DNA from: an uncultured Clostridia bacterium
Lineage (GTDB): Bacteria > Bacillota > Clostridia > TANB77 > CAG-508
Direction of reading: 5' to 3'
DNA: 33,793 nucleotides
Assembly (NCBI GenBank): GCA_944388605.1
Contig: CALXJJ010000015.1
Location: forward strand, 1 to 33,793
Each line of letters opens with the position of its first letter. Positions within the stretch are counted from its first letter, which is position 1. Of the stretch, positions 16,323 through 24,602 are shown in pieces. Made by a program: the position numbers and the translations under genes. Below the pieces are notes generated by a model. That model had not been told where the DNA came from. It was given only the letters and a program-made list of their open reading frames with translations, and did not search any database.

Positions 16323-18140
16323 ATGGAAAAAAATAGTGGACAAAGAGAAAATGCAGAAATAAAAAACAAAAAGAAAAAACTAATGTACATTGCAATAGGG
16401 TTAGGTATAATAATATTATTATTTATATTAATATTAGCATATAATAAAATATCAAAAGAACAAGAAGAAAAAAATTCGCTTTCTTACACTGAATTAATAA
16501 AGGAAATGGATGCAGGAACAATTGAAGAAATAACTATGACAGCAGGTAGTAGTTCAGTTAAAGTAAAATTTAAAGGTGAGGAAAAAGAAAAAACAGCGAT
16601 TATACCAAGTACACAAGCATTTGTTGAGTTAGTGCAAAGTAAACTAGAAGCAGGAAGTGATATAGACTTTAATCCAGTAAAGCAAAATATATTTGTACAA
16701 ATAAGTTCGATTTTATTTACAATGTTTCCTACAATAGTACTCATAGCATTATTTATACTAATATATAAAATGCAAGGGTTAGGTGAAAAAGGAAAAGTAT
16801 ATGATTCTGAAACATCAAATACAAGAGTAACTTTTAAAGATGTAGCAGGATTAGATGAAGAAAAAGAAGAATTAATTGAAATTGTAAATTTCTTAAAAAA
16901 GCCAGAAAAATTTTATAATATGGGTGCAAAAATACCGAGAGGAGTATTACTTTGTGGAAAACCTGGAACTGGAAAAACATTAATAGCTAAAGCTATTGCT
17001 GGTGAAGCTAATGTTCCTTTTATTTCAATGAGTGGCTCAGAATTTATTGAGATGTTTGCAGGATTAGGTGCCTCACGTGTAAGAAAATTATTTGAAAAGG
17101 CAAAAAAAATATCACCATGTATAGTATTCATCGACGAAATTGATGCAATAGGCTCAAGAAGAACAAGTCAAAGTGGTGCTGAATCAGAAAATAACCAAAC
17201 ACTTAATCAATTATTAGTGGAAATGGATGGATTTGATACAAACGAAACTATAATAGTTTTAGCAGCAACAAATAGACCAGAAATGCTAGATACAGCATTA
17301 CTAAGACCTGGAAGATTTGATAGACAAATAACAATTGCTTTACCAGATTTAAGAGGAAGAAAAGAAATATTAGAAATACATGCAAAAGATAAAAAGATTA
17401 GTGAAGATGTAAACTTGTCAAGTATAGCACAAGATACAGCAGGATTTACAGGAGCAGAACTTGCTAATATATTAAATGAAGCAGCAATAATAGCAACTAT
17501 TAATAAACATGAAGCAATTACCAGACAAGATATAGAAGAAGCAGTAAAGAAGGTGACTGTTGGAATAGAAAAACATAGTAGAGTAATTTCTGAAAAAGAT
17601 AAAAGGATAACTGCATATCATGAAGCAGGACATGCTATAGTTAGCAAATATCTTCCAACTCAAAAAGAAGTAAAAGAAGTATCAATAATACCACGTGGAA
17701 TAGCAGGAGGATATACAATGTATAAAACAGATGAAGATAAGTGCTATATATCAAAAACTGAAATGGAAGAAAAATTAATAGCATTATTTGGTGGAAGAGC
17801 AGCAGAAAAATTAGTTATAAATGATATATCAACAGGAGCTATGAATGATATAGAAGTAGCTACAAAAATAGCAAGAGATATGGTTACTTTATATGGAATG
17901 AGCGATACTTTAGGTCCGATTTCAATTAATATAGAAAAAGATCCATATGAATTAGAAATGTTAGGAAGTAAATATAGTGATGCAATTGGATTAGAAGTTA
18001 AAAATTTAATGGATAATGCATATTACAATGCACAAAAAATTCTTTCAGAACATATGGATAAATTGCATGAGATAGCTCAAGAATTAATAAAGAAGGAAGT
18101 ACTTTCTGCGGAAGAATTTGAAAGATTCTTTAAAATGTAG
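16323..18140 (+). CDS. ftsH: ATP-dependent zinc metalloprotease FtsH
   Basis: About 605 residues. Two N-terminal membrane helices flank a short outer domain. The AAA+ module follows: Walker A GKPGTGKT (about 212-219, with K where P is usual), pore loop FIEMFAGLGASR, Walker B IVFIDEIDAIG, and the arginine-finger region ATNRPEMLDTALLRPGRFD. The M41 protease has zinc-binding HEAGH (about 433-437) and the third ligand in STGAMNDIEVATKIAR. FtsH hexamers extract and degrade membrane and short-lived cytosolic proteins. A GTG at 16311 lies only two bases from AAAGGA (16303-16308). ATG 16323 is preferred despite its long 14-base spacing, because other genes here share that spacing. It lacks the long C-terminal tail of some homologues. 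Confidence 0.96.
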   Translation: MEKNSGQRENAEIKNKKKKLMYIAIGLGIIILLFILILAYNKISKEQEEKNSLSYTELIKEMDAGTIEEITMTAGSSSVKVKFKGEEKEKTAIIPSTQAFVELVQSKLEAGSDIDFNPVKQNIFVQISSILFTMFPTIVLIALFILIYKMQGLGEKGKVYDSETSNTRVTFKDVAGLDEEKEELIEIVNFLKKPEKFYNMGAKIPRGVLLCGKPGTGKTLIAKAIAGEANVPFISMSGSEFIEMFAGLGASRVRKLFEKAKKISPCIVFIDEIDAIGSRRTSQSGAESENNQTLNQLLVEMDGFDTNETIIVLAATNRPEMLDTALLRPGRFDRQITIALPDLRGRKEILEIHAKDKKISEDVNLSSIAQDTAGFTGAELANILNEAAIIATINKHEAITRQDIEEAVKKVTVGIEKHSRVISEKDKRITAYHEAGHAIVSKYLPTQKEVKEVSIIPRGIAGGYTMYKTDEDKCYISKTEMEEKLIALFGGRAAEKLVINDISTGAMNDIEVATKIARDMVTLYGMSDTLGPISINIEKDPYELEMLGSKYSDAIGLEVKNLMDNAYYNAQKILSEHMDKLHEIAQELIKKEVLSAEEFERFFKM

Positions 18141-18146
18141 TATAAT
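18118..18146 (+). promoter_or_regulatory. Promoter of the 58-codon gene
   Basis: TTGAAA (18118-18123), 17 bases, TATAAT (18141-18146). It overlaps the last codons of ftsH, so the small gene can be transcribed separately. Confidence 0.65.
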
Positions 18147-18184
18147 AAATAGAGGTAAAAATTAACTCGAATGGAGGTTAAAAT

Positions 18185-18361
18185 ATGGGGGAAGTAATAA
18201 AAGGTGAGTTTGGAAGTAGAGCAAAAGCATATAGAGAGAGCCTGAAAAAGAACGATGATCCATATGGAGTAACAGAAAAACAACAGGCTAATATCGCTAG
18301 ACAAATAGAAATAGCAACAAAAAAATGGGAAAAGAATAAAGGAAAAGCAAATGAAAGATAA
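18185..18361 (+). CDS. Small basic protein, 58 residues, unknown function
   Basis: The ATG at 18185 is preceded at the right distance (7 bases) by GGAGG (18173-18177), by its own TTGAAA-17-TATAAT promoter, and followed immediately by a perfect terminator. These three signals make a real gene likely despite the short length. The product starts MGEVIKGEFGSRAKAYRESL, has a DDPYGVT turn, and continues with a predicted amphipathic helix (TEKQQANIARQIEIATKKW) and a lysine-rich end. No signal peptide, membrane segment or cysteine is present. I recognise no family. It sits downstream of ftsH, so a regulator or substrate of FtsH is conceivable but unsupported. Confidence 0.7.
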   Translation: MGEVIKGEFGSRAKAYRESLKKNDDPYGVTEKQQANIARQIEIATKKWEKNKGKANER

Positions 18362-18387
18362 AAAGGTATAAATTATTATACCTTTTT
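18360..18387. terminator. Bidirectional terminator between convergent genes
   Basis: AAAAAGGTATAA (18360-18371) and TTATACCTTTTT (18376-18387) form a perfect 12-bp stem with loop ATTA. A-tracts and T-tracts on both sides let it work on either strand. It includes the stop codons of both the small + strand gene and the minus-strand pseudouridine synthase. Confidence 0.9.
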
Positions 18388-19224
18388 ACTTATAATTTTA
18401 TTATTTAAATAATTTAATATTCCAGCATCTGAGGTAAAACTAAATTTAATTAAATAACTCTCTAACATTTGGTATGATTTATTAAATTTTTTATTTATAG
18501 AATTTATTCCATATTTTCCATCACCTATAATTGGATAACCAATATGAGCTAAATGTGCTCTTATTTGATGAGTCCTCCCAGTATGTAAAGTTATGTCCAA
18601 TACAGATGTATTATTTTTAATATTTTTAGATATAAGTTTATAAGATGTAACTATTTTCTTATAACCTTTAGAAAAAATATCAGAAATATATACTTTAGAT
18701 TGTTTGCAATCTTTAAATAAATATGCAGTTAATGTTTTTTCTGTATCTTTTGGAATTCCATATACAGTTGCAATATAGTGTTTTTCTATTTCATGATTTT
18801 TAAATTTATCTAAAATAATTGAAAGGGCTTCAAGAGTTTTGGCAAATAATACTAAACCAGATGTATTTCTATCTAGTCTATGGCAAGGCTGGATATAATT
18901 ATATTTGTTTTTTAAAATGCTAATTAATGAATTTTCACCTAAAACTTCTATACCAATAGGTTTATCTACAATAAGTATATAATTATCTTCATAAATAATG
19001 TCAAGATTAATTTCTTTAAAAAGTAAGTTATCACTTACAAAAATATCAATAATATCTCCATAAAAGACTCTTATATTTGAATTAACTCTTTTACCATTTA
19101 CTTTTATATCTTTTTTTCTAAGTGCTTTAAAAAAAGTATTAATATTTAAACCATTAAAATTATTAAGTAAAATAATATCTAATTTTTTTCCATCATTTTT
19201 TTTATCTACAATTAAAGTTCTCAT
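18376..19224 (-). CDS. RluA-family pseudouridine synthase
   Basis: The only minus-strand gene: about 282 residues from the ATG at 19224. An N-terminal S4 RNA-binding domain (FFKALRKKDIKVNGKRV) precedes the catalytic core with aspartate D118 in HRLDRNTSGLVLFAK, then the tail motif HTGRTHQIRAHLAHIGYPIIGDGKYG. It should isomerise uridines in 23S rRNA; the exact site (RluC/RluD-like or other) cannot be told. An upstream in-frame ATG at 19287 would add a hydrophobic, phenylalanine/tyrosine-rich 21-residue extension unlike the family and without a Shine-Dalgarno. ATG 19224 matches the family start but also has no Shine-Dalgarno. It lies 6 bases after a TATAAT, suggesting a leaderless mRNA. Confidence 0.92.
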   Translation of the reverse strand: MRTLIVDKKNDGKKLDIILLNNFNGLNINTFFKALRKKDIKVNGKRVNSNIRVFYGDIIDIFVSDNLLFKEINLDIIYEDNYILIVDKPIGIEVLGENSLISILKNKYNYIQPCHRLDRNTSGLVLFAKTLEALSIILDKFKNHEIEKHYIATVYGIPKDTEKTLTAYLFKDCKQSKVYISDIFSKGYKKIVTSYKLISKNIKNNTSVLDITLHTGRTHQIRAHLAHIGYPIIGDGKYGINSINKKFNKSYQMLESYLIKFSFTSDAGILNYLNNKIISKKV

Positions 19225-19230
19225 ACAAAT

Positions 19231-19259
19231 ATTATAATAATAAAAAAGAAAAAAAGCAA
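19231..19259 (-). promoter_or_regulatory. Promoter of the pseudouridine synthase, likely leaderless
   Basis: Read on the minus strand: TTGCTT (19259-19254), a 17-base spacer, TATAAT (19236-19231), then ATTTGT and the ATG. The expected transcript start coincides with the A of the start codon. Confidence 0.55.
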
Positions 19260-19416
19260 GAAAAAATTTTGCTTGATTATAACTCATGTAAATATATTAA
19301 AATTATTTTATAGAGAATAAAGATTTGTTAATATTAAAAATTTTATTTATATATATTTTAAGATTATAGAAAATTGAATAAAAATAGTTGTAGTACTAGA
19401 TTTAAAAAAAGTAACG

Positions 19417-19425
19417 TGGTATAAT
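19417..19425 (+). promoter_or_regulatory. Extended -10 promoter of the transketolase operon
   Basis: TGGTATAAT (19417-19425) fits TGn-TATAAT. Transcription near 19432 would exclude the upstream ATG at 19430 as a start codon and support ATG 19466. Confidence 0.6.
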
Positions 19426-19465
19426 CTAGATGAAATTTGTAAAAGTGAAAGGAATTGATATAAAA

Positions 19466-20338
19466 ATGAAAATTACGAATAAATATGCTATAGAGAAAAT
19501 TGCAAATGATATTAGAATTGGGATTATAGAAGAAGTATATTATGGACAATCTGGTCACCCAGGAGGATCACTTTCTTGTGCTGATATTATGGCAGTATTG
19601 TATTTTAACCAAATGAATATAGATCCAAAAAGACCATCTGCACCAGAAAGAGATAGGTTTGTATTATCAAAAGGACATTGTTCACCAGCTCTATATAGTA
19701 CTTTAGCTTGTAAAGGATATTTTGATAAAAAAGAGTTACAAACATTTAGAAAACTTGGAAGTAGATTACAAGGACATCCAGATAAAAATAAATTACCAGG
19801 AGTAGATATGACTTCTGGTTCATTAGGACAAGGGCTATCTGTAGCAAATGGAATGGCATTAAGTTCGAAATTAAATCATGATGGATATAGGGTATATTGT
19901 TTGCTAGGTGATGGAGAATTAGAAGAAGGGCAAGTATGGGAAGCTGCAATGTCATCTAATAAATATAAACTTGATAATTTATGTGTTATTGTAGATTATA
20001 ATGGATTACAGATAGACGGAAATATAGAAGAAGTAAAAAGTTTGAAACATATATATGATAAATTTAAAAGTTTCGGATTTAATGTAATTTCAATAGATGG
20101 CAATAATGTAGAAGAATTAATAGCAAGTTTTGATTTAGCAAAACAAATAAAGCAAAGACCAACAGTTGTGATTGCAAAGACTACAAAAGGAAAAGGTGTA
20201 TCTTTTATGGAAGGAAAAGCACAGTGGCATGGAAAATCACCTAATGATGAAGAATATAATATTGCTATGAATGAATTGAGAGAAAAAGAACATAGTATAT
20301 TAGAAATGCAAAAAAAAGATTCAGAAGGAGGAATATAA
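19466..20338 (+). CDS. Transketolase, N-terminal (ThDP-binding) subunit
   Basis: About 290 residues, equal to the N-terminal half of a classical transketolase. Visible are SGHPGGSLS with the conserved histidine, SKGHCSPALY, TSGSLGQGLSVANGMA, and the thiamin diphosphate motif that starts GDGELEEGQVWEAA (about 148 onward) and ends in DYNG. The enzyme moves two-carbon units in the non-oxidative pentose phosphate pathway. An in-frame ATG at 19430 lies at the expected transcript start, so ATG 19466 with AAAGG upstream (gap 13 bases) is chosen. The C-terminal subunit follows after one base, as in the split transketolases of many Clostridia and Archaea. Confidence 0.95.
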   Translation: MKITNKYAIEKIANDIRIGIIEEVYYGQSGHPGGSLSCADIMAVLYFNQMNIDPKRPSAPERDRFVLSKGHCSPALYSTLACKGYFDKKELQTFRKLGSRLQGHPDKNKLPGVDMTSGSLGQGLSVANGMALSSKLNHDGYRVYCLLGDGELEEGQVWEAAMSSNKYKLDNLCVIVDYNGLQIDGNIEEVKSLKHIYDKFKSFGFNVISIDGNNVEELIASFDLAKQIKQRPTVVIAKTTKGKGVSFMEGKAQWHGKSPNDEEYNIAMNELREKEHSILEMQKKDSEGGI

Positions 20339-20339
20339 A

Positions 20340-21275
20340 ATGCAAGATATAAAAAAAGCAACTAGAGAAAGTTATGGAGAAGCTTTAGCAAAATTAGGAG
20401 AGGAAAATAAAAATATAGTAGTATTAGACGCAGATTTATCAAGTGCAACAAAAACATGCGAATTTGCAAAAAAATTTCCAGATAGATTTTTTAATATGGG
20501 TATAGCAGAACAAGATATGATGGCTACAGCAGCTGGGTTTGCAACATGTGACAAGATACCATATGCCAGTACTTTTGCAGTGTTTGCAATGGGAAGAGCA
20601 TATGATCAAATTAGAAATAGTATATGTTATCCTAATTTAAATGTAAAGATATGTGCTACACATGCTGGTTTAACTGTAGGAGAAGATGGCGCAACACACC
20701 AAATGTTAGAAGACATAGCTTTAGCAAGAGTACTTCCAAACATGAAAGTAATATGTGCTAGTGATGATATTGAATGTAAATGGGCAGTACAAGAAATTTC
20801 TAAAATACCAGGTCCTGTATATTTAAGATTGGCAAGAGCTAAAACAAATATAATATATGAAGAAGGACAAAGATTTGAGATAGGAAAAGGAATACAAATA
20901 GGAGAAGGAAAAGATGCAACTATTATTGCAACTGGAATATGTGTTGCAGAAGCAATAAAAGCAAAAGAGATATTAGAAAATAAAGGAATAAGTATAAGAG
21001 TTATAGATATGCATACTATTAAGCCAATAGATAAAAATTTAATTATAAAATGTGCTAAAGAAACTAAAAATCTCTTTACTGTTGAAGATCATAGTATTAT
21101 TGGAGGCTTAGGAAGTGCTGTATGTGAAGTTTTAGCAGATGAATATCCAATAAAAGTTACTAGAATAGGTGTAAAAGATACATTTGGACAATCTGGAACA
21201 GCAGAAGAATTATTAGATTATTATAAAATTAGTGCAAAATACATAGTTCAAGAGATAGAAAATGGAAAAATGTGA
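20340..21275 (+). CDS. Transketolase, C-terminal subunit
   Basis: A 311-residue protein with the pyrimidine-binding and C-terminal domains. The cofactor-activating glutamate E57 lies in FFNMGIAEQDMMATAAGFA. THAGLTVGEDGATHQMLED follows, and the transketolase C-domain (GKGIQIGEGKDATIIATG, then VEDHSIIGGLGSAV) closes the protein. With the upstream subunit it should form the active alpha2/beta2 enzyme. GGAGG sits in the tail of the upstream gene, and only one base separates the stop codon from the ATG, so translation is coupled. Catalytic residues appear intact in both halves. A strong terminator follows. Confidence 0.95.
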   Translation: MQDIKKATRESYGEALAKLGEENKNIVVLDADLSSATKTCEFAKKFPDRFFNMGIAEQDMMATAAGFATCDKIPYASTFAVFAMGRAYDQIRNSICYPNLNVKICATHAGLTVGEDGATHQMLEDIALARVLPNMKVICASDDIECKWAVQEISKIPGPVYLRLARAKTNIIYEEGQRFEIGKGIQIGEGKDATIIATGICVAEAIKAKEILENKGISIRVIDMHTIKPIDKNLIIKCAKETKNLFTVEDHSIIGGLGSAVCEVLADEYPIKVTRIGVKDTFGQSGTAEELLDYYKISAKYIVQEIENGKM

Positions 21276-21330
21276 ATTTTTTGTAAATTTTTAAAAAGTG
21301 AGAAAAAGAGAGAAAAATAAATAAAAACTC

Positions 21331-21360
21331 AAAAAAGGGCAAAAATAATGCTCTTTTTTT
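21331..21360 (+). terminator. Terminator of the transketolase operon
   Basis: AAAAAAGGGCA (21331-21341) pairs with TGCTCTTTTTT (21349-21359), 11 bp with one G-U, loop of 7, ending in a run of seven T. Confidence 0.88.
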
Positions 21361-21372
21361 GTATAAAAACTA

Positions 21373-21401
21373 TTGCAAAAAAAGAGGTTTATTGATATGA
21401 T
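21373..21401 (+). promoter_or_regulatory. Promoter of ftsE-ftsX-M23 operon
   Basis: TTGCAA (21373-21378), 17 bases, TATGAT (21396-21401). It lies directly after the transketolase terminator, so the ftsE operon is independently transcribed. Confidence 0.6.
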
Positions 21402-21459
21402 ATGAAAGGATATAGAACATATGGCAAAATTATGTAACATAAAGGAGAAAAGAAATTGT

Positions 21460-22140
21460 ATGATAGAATTTAGAAATGTAAGTAAAACATATGATACAGG
21501 AACAAAGGCAGTACAAAATGCTAATTTTAGAATAGATAAAGGAGAATTTGCATTTTTAGTAGGAACTTCAGGTTCTGGAAAATCTACATTAATAAAATTA
21601 ATATTAAAAGAAGAGGAACCTACTTCAGGGAATATTATTATAAATGGTAAAGATACAACTTTTTTAAAACCAAGTAGAGTGCCATATTTAAGAAGAAGTA
21701 TGGGAGTGGTTTTTCAAGATTTTAGATTATTACCAGATAAAACAGTATATGATAATGTTGCATATGCAATGTACATAGTAAGATCAACTCCAAGACATAT
21801 TAGAAGACAAGTACCAATGGTATTATCTTTAGTGGGATTAAGTAATAAAGCAAAAGTATATCCAAATGAATTGTCAGGTGGAGAACAGCAAAGAGTTGCA
21901 TTAGCAAGAGCTCTTGTTAATAATCCATCAATGTTAATAGCAGATGAGCCAACAGGAAACTTAGACCCAGATACAGCATGGGATATAATGACACTTTTAA
22001 ATGATATTAATTTAAGAGGAACTACTGTAGTAGTTGCAACTCATGCAAAAGATATTGTAGATAAAATGAAAAAAAGAGTAATTCAAATAGATAAAGGTGT
22101 AATAATAAGAGATGATAAAAAAGGTGGGTATGAGAAGTGA
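21460..22140 (+). CDS. ftsE: Cell-division ATPase FtsE
   Basis: A 226-residue ABC ATPase. Walker A is GTSGSGKS (35-42), the Q-loop is in VVFQDFRLLPD, the signature LSGGEQQR at about 138-145, and Walker B ends IADE (D162, E163) followed by PTGNLD. FtsE hydrolyses ATP in the cytoplasm to drive FtsX, which activates peptidoglycan hydrolases outside. An ATG at 21421 would add 13 residues unlike the family. ATG 21460, with AAGGAG at 21442-21447, gives the usual MIEFRNVSKTY start. The stop overlaps the GTG of ftsX by 3 bases. The operon continues into the coiled-coil M23 peptidase gene, its expected partner. Confidence 0.95.
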   Translation: MIEFRNVSKTYDTGTKAVQNANFRIDKGEFAFLVGTSGSGKSTLIKLILKEEEPTSGNIIINGKDTTFLKPSRVPYLRRSMGVVFQDFRLLPDKTVYDNVAYAMYIVRSTPRHIRRQVPMVLSLVGLSNKAKVYPNELSGGEQQRVALARALVNNPSMLIADEPTGNLDPDTAWDIMTLLNDINLRGTTVVVATHAKDIVDKMKKRVIQIDKGVIIRDDKKGGYEK

Positions 22141-23039
22141 AATATAATATTTTTAGTTATTTAATAGGAGAAGGCTTTAAAAATGTATGGAAACAGAAAA
22201 AGTCAACAGGTGCCTCTCTTGTAATAATGTGTGCAACTATGATTATATTTGGAATTTTCTTTTTGGCAGGAGAAAATATAAATAACATGATGAAAGATTT
22301 AGAGAGTCAGCAAGGAATGAGAGTTTTTATAGAAAAAGAAGCGACAGAAGAGAATATAACAAAGTTAGGAGATACAATAAAAGCATTAGATGGAGTAAAC
22401 AAAGTAGAATTTATATCTGAAGAAGATGCATTAAAAGATGTAAAAGAGCAATTAGATGATAAGCAATATTTGATAGAAGGCTATGATACAGATAATCCAT
22501 TTAGAGCATCATATGTAGTTACATTAACAGATTTATCAAAAAGTGAACAGGTTAAATCTGAAATAGAAAAAATGGAATTTGTAGGAAGAGTATCGAGTAG
22601 GGATACAACAATATCAGCACTTATGTCAGTTACACATGGTATAAATATTATTTCTTGGACAATTTTAGTCTTATTAATAGTAATTTCAACTTTTATAATA
22701 TCAAATACTATCAAATTAACAGTTCATGCAAGACGAAAAGAAATATCAATTATGAAATATGTAGGTGCAACTAATAGTTTTATAAGATGGCCATTTATGG
22801 TAGAAGGAATAATAATTGGAATTGTTGCAGCTTTAATTTCAATTTTAATTATAGGAGTAAGTTATGATTTCTTAGTAGAAAAAATATTAGCATCTTCAAT
22901 AACAAATGTTATTAAAACAATAACTTTATTACCATTTGAAGCAATGTTTGGAAAAATTTTAATTGTATATTTAGTTTTAGGTGTGGGCATAGGAGCAATA
23001 GGTAGTGTAATATCAATGAGAAAATATTTAAAAGTATAA
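22137..23039 (+). CDS. ftsX: Cell-division permease-like protein FtsX
   Basis: A 300-residue membrane protein of the FtsX family. Helix 1 is at about 25-45, the large extracellular domain at about 58-155, and three further helices near 168-192, 218-245 and 272-295. The outer domain has the family block EFISEEDAL...GYDTDNPFRAS (91-125). HARRKEISIMKYVGAT after helix 2 is the cytoplasmic coupling segment that meets FtsE. The start is GTG at 22137, overlapping the ftsE stop. FtsX couples ATP hydrolysis to a coiled-coil hydrolase; the gene 15 bases downstream encodes such a protein. Its outer domain is also found in the anti-sigma factor at 722-1357. Confidence 0.95.
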   Translation: MKYNIFSYLIGEGFKNVWKQKKSTGASLVIMCATMIIFGIFFLAGENINNMMKDLESQQGMRVFIEKEATEENITKLGDTIKALDGVNKVEFISEEDALKDVKEQLDDKQYLIEGYDTDNPFRASYVVTLTDLSKSEQVKSEIEKMEFVGRVSSRDTTISALMSVTHGINIISWTILVLLIVISTFIISNTIKLTVHARRKEISIMKYVGATNSFIRWPFMVEGIIIGIVAALISILIIGVSYDFLVEKILASSITNVIKTITLLPFEAMFGKILIVYLVLGVGIGAIGSVISMRKYLKV

Positions 23040-23054
23040 AAAGGAGAGATACTC

Positions 23055-24272
23055 ATGAAAAGAAAAATTGTATCAATAATTTTAGTATTTATGTTAATAA
23101 TATTACAAACACAAATTATATTTGCTGAAAGTGAACAAGAATTAAAAGATAAAAAACAAGAATTACAAGATCAAAAAGAAGCTGCTGAAGCAAGACAGGG
23201 GGAAGTTGAAGAAGAATTAGATGCACAAATGACAGAAATACAAAATTTAGATAGTAAAATAGAAGAAAATGAAAATCAAATAGATGAATTGTCATCGAAA
23301 ATAGAAAATTTAGAAACATCTATAACAGAAAAGACAGTAGAAATAGATAAAAAGCAAAAAGAATATGAAGAAAAAGACGAATTATTAAGAAAGCGTTTAG
23401 TAGCTTTATATGAAGATGGAGATGTAAGTTTTTTAGATCTATTATTTGATTCAGAAAATATTTTAGATTTTATATCAAGTTATGATACAATACAACAAAT
23501 TACTGAATGTGATACTGAGCTAATGGAAAGTATATCTAAAGAAAAACAAGAAATAGAAGCTACTAAAAAAACTTTAGAAGAAGAAAAAGCTCAAGTAGAA
23601 TCTGCTAAAAAAGAAAAAGAAGTATTAAGTACTTCACTTAATGCAAAAAAACAAGAAAGACAGAAAAAGGTTGATGCATTATCTGAAGAACAAAAAAGTT
23701 TACAACAACAAATAGATGATTTTGTTGGAGAAATAAATGCTGTAGATAATGCTATAAAGGAAGCATTAGAAAAGGCACAAGAGCAAATTAATAATGCAAA
23801 TAGTTCTTCTGGAGGATCTGGCTCTGCAGGATTACAATTTGATGGAAGTTTTATATGGCCATGTAATACAAAGATTATAACTTCAACAGTTAAACAAAGA
23901 TGGGGTAGATGGCATAAAGGAATAGATATAGGTGCAAGATATGAAAATGTATATGCTTCAGCATCAGGATATGCGTATAATTTGAATAATCCAGGTGGAT
24001 ATGGAACATATATAATGGTTGTTCATGGTAGTGGATACATAACATTATATGGACATTTAAGTACAAGTCATATATCAGATGGAGAATATGTAAAACAAGG
24101 AGATGTGATAGCAACATCAGGAAATACTGGAGCAAGTACAGGAGCTCATTTACATTTTGAAATAAGAAAAAGCTCATCAATATCAAGTTATTTTAATGCT
24201 GCTTTCTTAGATCCACTAGATTATTTACCTGGAGGTTGGACAATGACCGCAGGTGCAGATAAAGCGTCATAA
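23055..24272 (+). CDS. Coiled-coil M23 peptidoglycan hydrolase (PcsB/CwlO/EnvC-like)
   Basis: A 405-residue secreted protein. The signal peptide spans about 1-24 (cleavage near FA-ES). A long coiled coil (about 26-250) is interrupted near 110-150 by RKRLVALYEDGDVSFLDLLF, the hinge typical of FtsX-activated hydrolases. A Ser/Gly linker precedes the M23 endopeptidase domain (about 265-395). Zinc and catalytic residues are H287 and D291 (HKGIDIG), H334 (LYGHLS) and H365-x-H367 (GAHLHFE), so it should be active. It most likely cuts peptide cross-links when released by FtsEX. Its gene lies 15 bases after ftsX with AAGGAG upstream, which strongly supports the partnership. A closely related paralogue follows after a 330-base gap. 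Confidence 0.93.
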   Translation: MKRKIVSIILVFMLIILQTQIIFAESEQELKDKKQELQDQKEAAEARQGEVEEELDAQMTEIQNLDSKIEENENQIDELSSKIENLETSITEKTVEIDKKQKEYEEKDELLRKRLVALYEDGDVSFLDLLFDSENILDFISSYDTIQQITECDTELMESISKEKQEIEATKKTLEEEKAQVESAKKEKEVLSTSLNAKKQERQKKVDALSEEQKSLQQQIDDFVGEINAVDNAIKEALEKAQEQINNANSSSGGSGSAGLQFDGSFIWPCNTKIITSTVKQRWGRWHKGIDIGARYENVYASASGYAYNLNNPGGYGTYIMVVHGSGYITLYGHLSTSHISDGEYVKQGDVIATSGNTGASTGAHLHFEIRKSSSISSYFNAAFLDPLDYLPGGWTMTAGADKAS

Positions 24273-24317
24273 TGTATAAAGCTCTATAATATTATTAATT
24301 ATAGAGCTTTATACATT
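24271..24317 (+). terminator. Perfect 20-bp hairpin at the end of the ftsEX-M23 operon
   Basis: Bases 24271-24290 pair perfectly with 24298-24317 around loop ATTATTA. The left arm starts in the stop codon. No T-run follows (GCACAG), so it may be an mRNA-stabilising end or RNase III site as much as a terminator. Confidence 0.6.
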
Positions 24318-24602
24318 GCACAGAAAAATCTTTACGCTTCTTCGAGAACTTGAATATATATAGTTAAGTTAGAAAAGTAGAGAAAAGTTCTCGCTAAGCG
24401 AGATTTGTTCTACAATAGGAATTTCCTATTGTAGAAAAGTCACTTAGAGATAGCATTACACACAAATATACTAAAAAGCCAAAGAGAAAGTTAAAATAAT
24501 TACAAGTTTTAAAACTTTCCAATTTATTCTAGGGTCTAATATAAAAAATTGAAATTAAGTTTTAGGCATAAATATACAAATAGGCTTAAAAAGGAGAAAA
24601 GT
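24273..24602 (+). other. Structured gap between the two M23 genes, possible ncRNA
   Basis: No coding sequence is supported in these 330 bases, but complementary segments are dense. After the 20-bp hairpin, CGAGAACTT (24343-24351) pairs with AAGTTCTCG (24385-24393). The overlapping CTCGC (24390-24394) can instead pair with GCGAG (24398-24402). A 13-bp perfect hairpin pairs 24408-24420 with 24424-24436. A further hairpin near 24486-24519 has an AATTACA-type loop like that at 27174. A weak promoter (TTGAAA 24549-24554) precedes the next gene. Confidence 0.5.

Noticed and set aside
19225-19287. Longer start of the pseudouridine synthase at 19287
   Set aside because: Adds 21 hydrophobic residues unlike S4-domain starts, has no Shine-Dalgarno, and spans the promoter at 19231-19259.
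20340-21275. Split transketolase as a frameshifted gene
   Set aside because: Both halves have their own start, ribosome site and complete domains; two-gene transketolases are normal in Clostridia.
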